64,000 bases of DNA from Phanerochaete sordida (taxonomy: Eukaryota; Basidiomycota; Agaricomycetes; Polyporales; Phanerochaetaceae): contig BPQB01000030.1 of NCBI GenBank assembly GCA_019973155.2, positions 1-64,000 of the forward strand. The letters are read 5' to 3'. Positions 32,119 through 41,194 of the stretch are shown one piece after another. Position 1 is the stretch's first letter, and the number at the start of each line of letters is the position of its first letter. The translations under genes were made by a program, and so were the position numbers. Below the pieces are notes generated by a model. It was not told the origin of the DNA and searched no databases. It saw nothing but the letters and a program-made list of their open reading frames with translations.

Positions 32119-32403
32119 ATGCGCACCACTCTCGTCCTCATTGCCTTCGCCGCCGCGGCGCTCGCCGCGCCCCAGTTCGGGCCCGGACCCGTGGAGACAG
32201 TCTGCTGCGTACAGTGCTTCGAGCTCGACGCCAGTTCGCCGCCGTCGGACTGCTGCTGCAAGGCAATCGTAAAGGCACAGTGCTCGACAAAGTGTGCGGT
32301 GCGTACTATATCTATATCTTGATAGGTCGTTCCAGGACTGAGCGTGGGTGTGGTTATTTAGGTAGACACTCTGCTTAGAGAGCGCGAGGCGAACGGGCTG
32401 TAG
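32119..32403 (+). CDS. small secreted cysteine-rich protein, family B
   Basis: Exon 1 is 32119..32298. The intron 32299..32361 (63 bases, GTGCGT...ATTTAG) is followed by exon 2, 32362..32403. The product has 73 residues. The signal peptide RTTLVLIAFAAAALAA is nearly identical to that of 30951. It is followed by QFGPGPVETVCC-x2-C, a short loop (FELDASSPPSD) and CCC-x7-C-x3-C. The tail VDTLLREREANGL matches the neighbour's tail. It is a tandem duplicate of 30951 in which the loop shrank by about 13 residues while the cysteine frame was kept. Function unknown. Confidence 0.8.
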
Positions 32404-33238
32404 AGACGGAGCAAGGTTGCAGGTGGATGCTGCGCCATTTCGTACTCTCGTTGTTGCTCATGATCGTGTCCGCGGTAGATGCGCTCATTATGCTTTCAGA
32501 GTCTGCAGAATGTAGATGCCGTGCTACTAGTTGAATATCGCGTACACTATGTTTGCGACGTGCACAATTTTAACTACCGGTAACGACGGATCATGGCTAC
32601 TTCAATTGGCATCGCCGGACAAGAGATGCCATGCTCGACATGGTTGATGACGACAAAGCGCATGAGGTTGTTATGTGCAGCGGAACTATTATTGCAATAA
32701 TGCTACGATCTATTCGCGTCGACAGCTGGACCCCGCGCTCAAAGTATATTCTGAGCGATCCTAGTCTTTGCGACCCAAGTCCATACCGAGCAACGCAGAA
32801 CAAAGATGCGGTTAAATAGCACGCGCACTCCATAATGCAATGAGAACCAACTTAACCGCCGCCGACGTCGGATCGCGGATTTCGCAACTAGTATCTCAGG
32901 GCAAGAGACACGATGCTCGACATCACGGACGGAGAGTGTGCGCGCTAGGTCCTCATATATTATATTATATGCAACAGTAGAATGATTACAGCCAAGCTGC
33001 GATCTGTTCGCGTCGCCAGCCAAGGTCCGTGCCTGAAAGCTTGAAGCTTGAAGCGTGTCCTAGGGATGCCAACCAATGAGGCACGGGGAAATACCCCTCA
33101 TAGAGCATGACGTACACAACGTGCATTGACAGGCTCTCATCTTCCGGCGCTCTTCCAACGCAGCGTGTCCGGCTGCATTTTCACCGTGAGTATTTCGCCG
33201 TTCTGAAGTACGGGGACCACATGCATGTACGTACCACT
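32404..33238. other. intergenic region, no gene seen
   Basis: The motif GCTGCGATCTGTTCGCGTC (near 32997) and ACGATCTATTCGCGTC (near 32705) are related to the CTGCGGTCTG motif seen elsewhere in the array. No gene is seen. Confidence 0.5.
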
Positions 33239-33400
33239 CTAGATGCCTGTCGGATGGATGTCGCATCCGCAGATGACAGACGTGGCGGGCGGCTCTGGAA
33301 CGATGCAGTACTGCGCGCAGCGCTTGTGTGGAGCCGCCGCCCCGAGAGCGGTCTGCGCGGCGGCGAGGAGCGTGAGAACGGCGAGCGCAGTGAACTTCAT
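33239..33400 (-). CDS. small secreted cysteine-rich protein, family A (HKRC subtype)
   Basis: A single exon encodes 53 residues. The signal peptide is about residues 1-20 (FTALAVLTLLAAAQTALGA), then APHKRCAQYCIVPEPPATSV and CGCDIHPTGI, giving C-x3-C-x11-C-x-C. It is divergent to the MFS transporter at 34796, with about 1.4 kb between start codons. The same arrangement recurs at 38921 with an MFS pseudogene. The TATA-like TATTTATG lies at 33446..33454. Function unknown. Confidence 0.78.
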   Translation of the reverse strand: MKFTALAVLTLLAAAQTALGAAAPHKRCAQYCIVPEPPATSVICGCDIHPTGI

Positions 33401-34795
33401 CGTGCAGAGCGTAGAAGCGTGGCAACGCCGGGCAGCGTTCACGCCGTATTTATGCCTGTGCAAGCTGCTGCGAGTCGCTCCCGTGCAGCGGGAGCGGCTG
33501 GGGCATCCTGACAGGGCGGGCGGAGGGTGTGCCTGGCGGGTATCTTTGTTGTGATGAAATTACAGGGTGTGTGATGCGGCGCGGAGCGGAATTTGTCGTC
33601 GTGCCGCTGCGGTCTGGTCGTGCACTGGCCTCCGCAGAATAACGCGGCGCCGAGAATAAATGACAGTATGGCGCTAGCACGGTATGAAGAGGGCATGTCG
33701 GCACGCGCGATGACTATCGTCGACATGCGGGTTGGCTTTGATGATTTACGGACTGTAACGATTGATGAAGCGCAGAGAGCGAGGATACAAATGTCATATA
33801 TGACGTACTAATTTCATCCCGCCATGGTGAAGCCGAACTAACGACGAACCACACCATCGTGTACTGAAGGAGGCGAACGCTCTTCCGCCATCTCTGTTCG
33901 CTGGAGGGTATAAATAATGTAAACCAATCCGCAGGTTATCACGAGAGCTAAAAACGGTTACTCATCCTTTAAAGTAGTTCATCCATGGCATGATGCATGG
34001 GTCCTCATGACAATCCTGCGTAGGTCCTGCGATGACCGGACTGACGTGGCACGGCCTTTGTTTGGCTTTGTTAGGATCCAAAGCTGATCCCGGTCCCTAA
34101 ACGGGTCTGCGCGCCCTGATGCGCCTGACGCGCCGTTCTCTCCCGACGACCACGACGACCTTTCCTCTCGAGTCAACGCAGCACTTTCTTGCGTGGTTGT
34201 ACCGCTGCTTCTGCCATTTCATTATCTTTTTCATTCATTTGCATCGCTGAAAAGGTAGGTGTCAACGCAGCCGGCATGAATTGAGGTGCGCTGGTATGAC
34301 GCATACCCGCACGTTCTCAGCTCACGCCTCCCTACAGGGCATCAAACGGCTGCCTGTCCGCGTCATATTGCTGTCGGACGATATGAAGCTCTTCGACGGG
34401 AGTGCGCTGTTACCAGATGTCCAAGGACCCGCGAATTGCTCCCGGAAGCGCCCGAAGTCGACTTTCTCAATATGCCTGTGTGCCGGTCGACGTGACTGCC
34501 TTTAACCTCCCATCTAAACATATCGACTGACCTTTATAGGTAGCACATGAGACTGCTCCCGCGAAGGTAAGGCTGCATATCTCGCGGACAGTCTGAGTCG
34601 GCGCTAAGGCGCTGTGGAACCATGTGGGTGCCCCCACCGCGAGCACGTCAGCGCGGCTTCTGCTGTCGAATGCACCGTGCCACCACGCTCGCGCCATCCA
34701 ACAAATGCAAAATATCCTCAGAACGCTCTCTCTGCCTCACGCTCCCATACTCACCACGTCCAGCGTCGTAGGCGAGTGAGGCTCGGACGTCGACC
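33401..34795. other. divergent region between the family A gene and the MFS gene
   Basis: Holds CTGCGGTCTGGTCG (33607) and the GTGTGTGATGCGGCGCGGA block (near 33568). From about 34045 to 34150 it has a block that recurs at 39605..39715 before the MFS pseudogene: GACGTGGCACGG, TTTGTTTGGCTTTGTTAGGA, then TGATGCGCCTGACGCGCCG. No gene is seen. Confidence 0.6.
34056..34110 (+). promoter_or_regulatory. TGTTAGGATCC element, copy b
   Basis: TTTGTTTGGCTTTGTTAGGA followed by TCCAAAGCTGATCCC, about 700 bases upstream of the MFS start. The same block lies before the MFS pseudogene (39618..39665), and a related one precedes each F-box gene. Confidence 0.5.
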
Positions 34796-37414
34796 ATGTC
34801 AAGCCACGGAACGCACGGACGCGAACGCGACGCCACGCACGCGTCGAAGGACATAGAGAAACTCGGTTATGACGCGCACGAAGCCAAGAAGACGTCTGCG
34901 GAGACGAGTCTTCCTGATCTGAGCGAGGAGGGCCAGCTTCCGCCGCCGCCGACCCTCTCTGCCGCGGAAGAGAAGGCGCTCTACCGCAAGGTCGACCTGC
35001 GTCTCATGCCAATCTTGACTTTGATGTATCTGTGCTCGTTCTTGGATAGAGGTGAGTTTGCTCTGTTCTGCCGAAGTCAGGGTCGTCTGCTGACTGCTGC
35101 GCGCAGGGAATATCGGTAGGCGCCTCCTGTGCAAGCGTCCTCGCGGCGACGCCCAGTTCAGATATTTTGCAGGTAACGCCAAGCTCCAAGGGTTGACAAC
35201 GCAGCTACATCTTGTAGGCAACCAGTATAACATCGCTCTGGTCAGCACCCTCCTTTGAGCCCCCAGTTCACCCCACTCACAGCTGTCGCAGGCGCTCTAC
35301 TTCGTGGTACGCACATTCAAACCTTGAATAGTGACGACCATTTACAGTCTCCTAGCCATACTGCGTTGTCGACTTTCCGGCAAGGTGCGCTTCTTCCTTC
35401 TCAAGACCGCGTTTTCTCGCGCTGACAGACCGCATATAGTCTGGTCACGAAGAAGTTCCGGCCGTCGCGGTGCGCTCTATGTCGTCTCGCCCAAATAACC
35501 CTACGACTCATGGGAAGTTCTAAGATGGTTGCCAGTCATCACCGTACGGCATTTCTCTCAGTCTACGTGATCATTCATGCTGATCAGCATTCGTTCCAGA
35601 TGACCTGGGGCGTCATCATGTAAGCTTCTGCGCTCCAACCCCATCTAGATCCTTCGCTGACTCGCCGCTTCACCCAGGGCTCTCATGGGTATAGTGAAGA
35701 CGTGCGTCGCCCTCCTCACTCCGCGACACATCCTTCTGACTTGTTGTCCAGCTATCCCCAGCTCGTCGGCGTGCGCATCGCGCTCGGCGCCGCAGAGGCT
35801 GGGTTCTTCCCGGGCGTCGCCTGGTAGTGCGTCCCGTTCCGCCACTCCTCGTCCCTCGTCTATCTCACTGCTCACATTGGGCACAGCCTCTCGATGTGGT
35901 ACCCGCGGCACGCCCTCCAGTTCCGGATCGGCCTCTTCTGGGGCGGCGCCACCGTCGCGGGCGCGTTCTCGGGCATCCTCGCGTACGGCATCTCGTTCAT
36001 GTCCGGCGTCGGCGGGCGGCTCGGGTGGTCGTGGATCTTCGTGGGTCCCTCTCTCGAGTTTGTTCTGTGTCCGGCTGACGCAGTGCAGATATTGGAGGGG
36101 TGCTTCACGGTGCTCGTTGGGTTCGCTGCGTTGTTCAGTGAGTCGCCGAGCGAGTTTGATGACGAGGGCTGACCTGGCTGTATGCTAGTCCTCATCGACA
36201 TGCCGACCTCTGCGAAGTTCTTGACGCCAGAGGAGCAGGCGTACATCATCTGGCGAAAGAGTACGTTTTCCTCCTCCAGCTACTGTCCCTCCGCTGATGA
36301 TCCCTGCAATAGAATATGATAACTCGCTCGTCGGCGAGGAGGAGAACTGGGCGTTCAAGCACCTGTGGGATGCATTTACCGACTGGCAGTTGTGGACGCA
36401 TGTGTTGGTTTACATGTCGATTATCGGGCCTCGTACGTTTTCTGCCGAGGGATCCTCGTGCCTCTGTACTAACGGCCGTAGTCTACGGAATATCTTTCTT
36501 CTTGCCGTAGGTGACCATTATCGACCTGTACGCTTCAGACTGACAGTCTCGCCTCCTCAGGTCCATCATAAACGGGTACGTGGCTCTTGGCGTATACGTC
36601 GACCTCAGTCTGACGTCTGCCCAGCTTCGGCTTCAGCCCAGCCGCGAGCCAGCTTCTCACTGTCCCTCCCTACGTCTTTGCCAGTACGTCATTTCTCTCT
36701 TCAACACGCCCCCTCTATGCTAACGTTGTGACCGCCAGCGATCGTCACAGTGAGCTTCGCGCTCCTCTCTGACCGCACGAAGCACCGCTTCCCGTTCATC
36801 CTGGCGGGACATGCGATGTGCTTGTTGGGCTTCGGCATCCAGATTTCCAACGTGCACTTCGCCGTCAAGTACTTCGGCACGTTCTTCTGCGTCGCGGGAT
36901 CGTACTCGGCGTTCCCTGGCGTTATCACCTGGTACGGCACAGCACAGAGTGGGGTGCGATGGTGATACTGATCACGAGTTGCCTAGGCTCGCAAATAATG
37001 TCGCAGGCCAGTACAAGCGTGGCGCGGCCATTGGACTGCACATCGGATTCGGGAACTTCGCAGGATGTACGCAGTGCTTCTCCACCCTCCGCATCAATCC
37101 GCTCACCCTCCCTCAGCCATTGCGTCGGTCCTATACCGCACGCAGGACGCCCCGCGCTACATCCTCGGCGGTGCGCGCAGCCTTCCTGCACCTCTCCGTC
37201 CCTGCTCACGCAAATCCGTCCCACAGACGCGCTCGAGCTCATGTTCGTCGGCATCGGCATCACGATGCTCACCGTGAACGTACTGCTGTACCGCCGCATC
37301 AACGCGCAGCGCGACCGCGCGGCGCGCGAGGCGGACGCGAAGGGCGTGACGTACACCACCGCGCAGCTGCGCGCGCTGGGAGACCGCGCGCCCGATTTCC
37401 GCTATACGCTCTAG
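34796..37414 (+). CDS. MFS transporter, Dal5-like anion:cation symporter family (copy 1)
   Basis: Twenty-one exons keep frame throughout: 34796..35051, 35107..35115, 35173..35240, 35292..35306, 35356..35384, 35440..35469, 35525..35543, 35600..35619, 35678..35701, 35752..35826, 35887..36040, 36089..36137, 36189..36260, 36313..36432, 36482..36506, 36561..36575, 36625..36683, 36739..36931, 36987..37066, 37117..37170, 37227..37414. The product has 517 residues. The cytosolic N-terminus ends in KALYRKVDLRLMPILTLMYL. This and LDRGNIGNAKLQG, YPQLVGVRIALGAAEAGFFP, LSMWYPRHALQFRIGLFWG, FLTPEEQAYI and GQYKRGAAIGLHIGFGN mark the allantoate/vitamin-type ACS family with 12 membrane spans. The substrate is an organic anion or vitamin, unspecified. 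It includes a 9-base exon (35107..35115). The gene at 55624 shares nearly all intron positions. It is divergent from a family A peptide gene. Confidence 0.9.
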
Positions 37415-38139
37415 AATGCCTGGCAGGATGGTCGTAGGATTGGTGCGTGCTAGCTGCTGCCGCGCTGGGTTTGCTTAGCTTCGAACGGGCTCATGATGTG
37501 CGTCCAGATTGTCTAGGGCTCTGTGCTGTAGTGACGATGTAGGGTGCCTCTCGCGGAGTATCACGTACGCTATGCATTTCTGTGTAGAATATAGGCTTTT
37601 ATACTCTGATGATAAGCCGAGCGTGTTGCAGCACCTGTACGGATGGGATCAGACGTTATCATATATGTGTGGGGTTGTCTAGAGTGGCGACAAGGGTCCT
37701 CCACCGTTCTCAGGCAAGTGTCTCATAAACGATGCCGGCGAACACGCAGTCATCATTGCGTGGGCTACTTTATGTGCGCGCTTCGCTTGCCTTCAACTCA
37801 ATCAGCAGCGCCCTGCCCTGTGGCGGCCTTGCGCTGCGACGTGCATCATCTAAGAGAGTTCCAAGTCCCAATGCCGCCGCACCTAGAGACTGATGGTGCG
37901 AGCGGTGTGCAATCCAACAGACAAATTACACAGTTTGGGAGTCCAGCTACGTTTTTCGTCGCTCAAAAAGCACTATAGCCAATCCAAGGACCTTGGTTCG
38001 GCGCACCCTTATCCTTAATTTCCAAGAGGTGTCAAGCTCTACGTCGCTTGGACACACCGAGATATACGAAATTACGTCTAGCATCCGTATATAAGGCCTC
38101 CCCGGCCGCGGGCATTCCGCACCCACATCCGCCTCCACC
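37415..38139. other. intergenic region, no gene seen
   Basis: 3' flank of the MFS gene and upstream DNA of the 38140 gene, with a TATA box CGTATATAAGG at 38086..38096. No gene is seen. Confidence 0.55.
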
Positions 38140-38357
38140 ATGCAGTTCATCGCGCTCATCGCCCTCTTTCTCCTCGGTGCGCCCGCCGCACTGGCCATTG
38201 GGCCGCTTGTCCATGTGTGCCCAGGGATATGCGCCTCCGGGAGGCACCCCCTGCCCCCCATATGCGGAGTCTGCGGCGAAGGTCCGGGCATTGGCCGTGG
38301 TGCGCGCGTTTTCATATTCACCGAGAGGGGACCGTCTCACGCATTTCTGCAGAGTGA
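38140..38357 (+). CDS. small secreted cysteine-rich protein, family A (CxxC subtype)
   Basis: Exon 1 is 38140..38299. The intron 38300..38352 (53 bases, GTGCGC...CTGCAG) is followed by exon 2, 38353..38357, which only completes a glutamate codon and the TGA. The product has 54 residues. The signal peptide is about residues 1-19 (FIALIALFLLGAPAALA), then VHVCPGIC, ten residues, CGVC and GEGPGIGRE. It is a paralog of 26045 with homologous intron and TATA context. Unspliced, the frame would run to 38499. Function unknown. Confidence 0.66.
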
Positions 38358-38920
38358 CCGCGTAGCGTCCTTGGCGGCGCGAGGGCTGCGCTGCGGAATG
38401 CTCGCAGAACGTTATGTGCGTAGTGAGCAGCGCTGTACACGCCACATGCTCATATCGTGTCCGCTTCAGCCGCGTAGAGTACTCGGAAGCCTTAAGTGAT
38501 GGGTACTGCGCCGGGTTTCTCATTCTTGGCTTTGTATGGCCGAAATAATATGAGTCTCTCGTTGCATCGTGACCAAGGCCGCTCAGATGACCGCGAGTTG
38601 ATATACCGAAAATTCCCTGCCGACAAATGAGAGGTCTGCGCGAGATATCATAGAATTTTCCATTCAGTAAAGTTCTATTCGAGTTGGTACTGCGATCTGC
38701 TGGAATAAGTAGAAGGATGCATAATGCGTGCGCCTGTATTATCATCTAGGTCTCTACACCAATCAACGACAAAATTCCATCCGCCGGAACACAGCGTGCC
38801 ACGTACTCAGCTTGGCATCGCGAACATTGACTGCTCCCTGCACATGAAGGGGGGTTTCAGCGGTCTGAAAACACGTCATGAGCATATTTATCTCCTACAG
38901 GGGAAGTATGCGCACCCAGC
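38358..38920. other. intergenic region, no gene seen
   Basis: Between convergent peptide genes; no gene is seen. Confidence 0.5.
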
Positions 38921-39076
38921 CTAAATGTCCGTGGGGTGCACATCGCAGCCGCAGACGACCTTCGTGGCGGGTGGCTCGGGGACGATGCAGAAATCGGCGC
39001 ACCGCTTGTGCGGTACGGCGAGAGCGGCATGCGCAGCAGCGAGAAGTGCAAGAGCAGAGAGCGCGGTGAATCTCAT
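38921..39076 (-). CDS. small secreted cysteine-rich protein, family A (HKRC subtype)
   Basis: A single exon encodes 51 residues. The signal peptide is about residues 1-20 (FTALSALALLAAAHAALA), then VPHKRCADFCIVPEPPATKV and CGCDVHPTDI, giving C-x3-C-x11-C-x-C. It is the closest relative of 33239. It is divergent to the MFS pseudogene at 39949, mirroring the 33239/34796 pair, which shows that the two-gene unit was duplicated. The TATA-like TTTATACC lies at 39131..39138. Function unknown. Confidence 0.77.
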   Translation of the reverse strand: MRFTALSALALLAAAHAALAVPHKRCADFCIVPEPPATKVVCGCDVHPTDI

Positions 39077-39948
39077 GATGCTGGCGGGTGTGGGTTGGGA
39101 GGCTCTGTTCCCTCTGCATCCCTGCCTGTCTTTATACCAGTCCCGCGGGAGCAGATCGCACAGGCGGGATGGTCGTAATCAGAGCATCTCGTCACAGTTT
39201 GGTTGAAAAACGTACCTGACGAGTATCTTCTCTGTGACGAAATAGATGTCCTTGTTGCGATGTGGAGTGGAAGCTGTCATTCGCGAGCTGCGGTCTGCTC
39301 GAGCACAGGCCGTTGGTAGGCCACACCAAGAATGTGCGGGACGCAGGACAAATTTATCTCACACTGACGTAGAATTTGACAGGGCATTTGGTGCCTCGGG
39401 AACAGAGTATGTAGGCCTCACGAGCAGTGGTACGAAGGCGGATTGCTTGGGGGTCGAGTACGCACCGCTCGTGAGTTTGATCCTCGCGGTCACTCTGCGC
39501 TCGCTCACGGCGTTGCGCAAGTTAATTTGACTGGCTTGTGTAAACCAAGTCCATAATGACGAGGATGATGATAAGTAACCTATGGGGGTAGTCGCTCGTT
39601 TGCGACGTGGCACGGTCTTTGTTTGGCTTTGTTAGGATCCAAAGTTGATCCCCTGCCCTAAACGGAGCCGTGCGCTTTGATGCGCCTGACGCGCCGCTCT
39701 CTCTCGACGACCATCATCGACATCTTCGATCTCCCATGCGATGTGCCGTCTGCGAGTATAAGTGACGTGTTATATTCGGATTCTTCTGCTTGTTATTCTA
39801 CGAGAAGCTGCGAGCGACAAAGACTCGGTCGAGGAAGGACGGCACGATTGATTCAGCGGTACGTTGCTACCACTGCTGTAAGCCCCACCGAACTCCAAGC
39901 TCATATCTCCCCGCAACTTTCAAGATATATAAAATGTGTGGTGTTAAG
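39077..39948. other. divergent region before the MFS pseudogene
   Basis: Holds GCTGCGGTCTGCTCGAG (near 39289) and a copy of the MFS promoter block (39605..39715). No intact gene is seen. Confidence 0.6.
39618..39665 (+). promoter_or_regulatory. TGTTAGGATCC element, copy c
   Basis: TTTGTTTGGCTTTGTTAGGA followed by TCCAAAGTTGATCCC. It is nearly identical to copy b at 34056 and lies upstream of the MFS pseudogene. Confidence 0.5.
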
Positions 39949-41194
39949 TATAGCCCACAATATTATATCGCGCTCGTTGGCGAGAGTACGGCGTTGTGGA
40001 GTGCCTGGGTCCTCACGAGTTGCCCCGATTAGCGTGCGCACTCGGTTCTGCAAGAATGGTCGTTCCCCTCTCTGATAGGGAAGCAGATGCTTTCATTTCC
40101 TGACAAGGTGCGTTGCTGTATTCTAACATTCATGTTCCGTCCAACGTACAGCGCATGTAGCCTGGCCACGAAGAAGTTCCGTCCGTCGCGGTGCGCTTCC
40201 TGACTGTCTCCATTCTATCATCCGGGGCTCATGAGACGCCGCCAGATGGCTGCCAATCGGCACCGTACGTTATTTCTCGCAGTATACGGGAGCATTTATG
40301 CTGACCATCATTCGCTGCAGATGACCTAGGGCGTCATCAGGTCAGTACTCGCCGCCCAGATACCTGTCGAGCCCTCATCCATCTGCCGCTCCGCTCAGGG
40401 CTCTCATGTGCACAGTGAAGGCGTACGTTGTTGTAACATTTCACCTGCCAATCACTCCCGGTGCCATGGAAGCCGGGTCTCACCCCGGCATCGCGCGGCA
40501 GGGCGTCCTCCCCCTCTCTCTGTCCCCTCCGAGAACCCCTCCAAGCACCCATCGACTGGCACGACGCCCGCCAGCCCCCAAATGTGGTACATGCGACACG
40601 CTCTGCAGCTCTGGATCGCCCTTCTCTGGGGCGGCGGTACCGTGGCAGGCTAGCGCCCAGATCTCAAATGTGTACTCTACTTTCAAGCACTGGGAAACGT
40701 CCGTCTGCGTCGTAGGATTTTTCTCAGCGCTCTCTGGTCTTGTCACCTGGTACGACTTGGCGCGAGTTGAACTGCGAAAAGAGTACTGATCAAGAGTCGT
40801 ATAGATAATGCTCCCGGTCAGGACAAGTCTAGGGCGGCGATCCAACTGACATCGGATTTGGGGAATTCACAGGATGTAAGCGGTGCTTCTCCGCCCTCTG
40901 CGCCTGTCTGCTCACTTTCTATCTTAGCCATCGCCTCGGGCCTGTACCACACGCAGGGCGCCCCGCGCTACATCCTCCGCAGTGCGCCCAGCCCTCTCAC
41001 ACCCCTCCGCCCCTGCTCACGCACCCCTTCCCACAGACGCGCTGAAGACTCGTGTTCATCGGCATCGGTATCACGATGCTCACCGTGAACGCGCTCTTGT
41101 ACTACCGCATCAACGCGCGACGGACGCGAAGAGCGTCACGTACACCACCGCGCAGCTGCGCGCCCACCCGCCCGATGTCCGCTACACACTCTAG
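39949..41194 (+). pseudogene. Dal5-like MFS transporter pseudogene
   Basis: Fragments align in order with the MFS gene at 34796: PQYYIALVG (near 39958, cf. NQYNIAL), SLATKKFRPSR (40156), WLPIGT (40246), and MT-stop-GVI (40321, a TAG where the intact gene has TGG). Then come MWYMRHALQLWIALLWGGG (40581), QISNVYSTFKHWETSVCVV (40671) and YHTQGAPRYILR (40940). The C-terminus MFIGIGITMLTVNALLY... ends RYTL-stop at 41194. Roughly the middle third (from the fifth span to the tenth) is deleted, exon 1 is not found, and the penultimate segment has lost several codons. Its promoter block is kept. Confidence 0.88.

Noticed and set aside
17430..32403. Family B proteins as hydrophobins
   Set aside because: Hydrophobins have eight cysteines ordered C-CC-C-C-CC-C and about 100 residues; here the order is CC-C-CCC-C-C with much shorter spacing.
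9147..39076. Array peptides as basidiomycete mating pheromone precursors
   Set aside because: None ends in a CaaX box, and all have cleavable-type signal peptides, which pheromone precursors lack.
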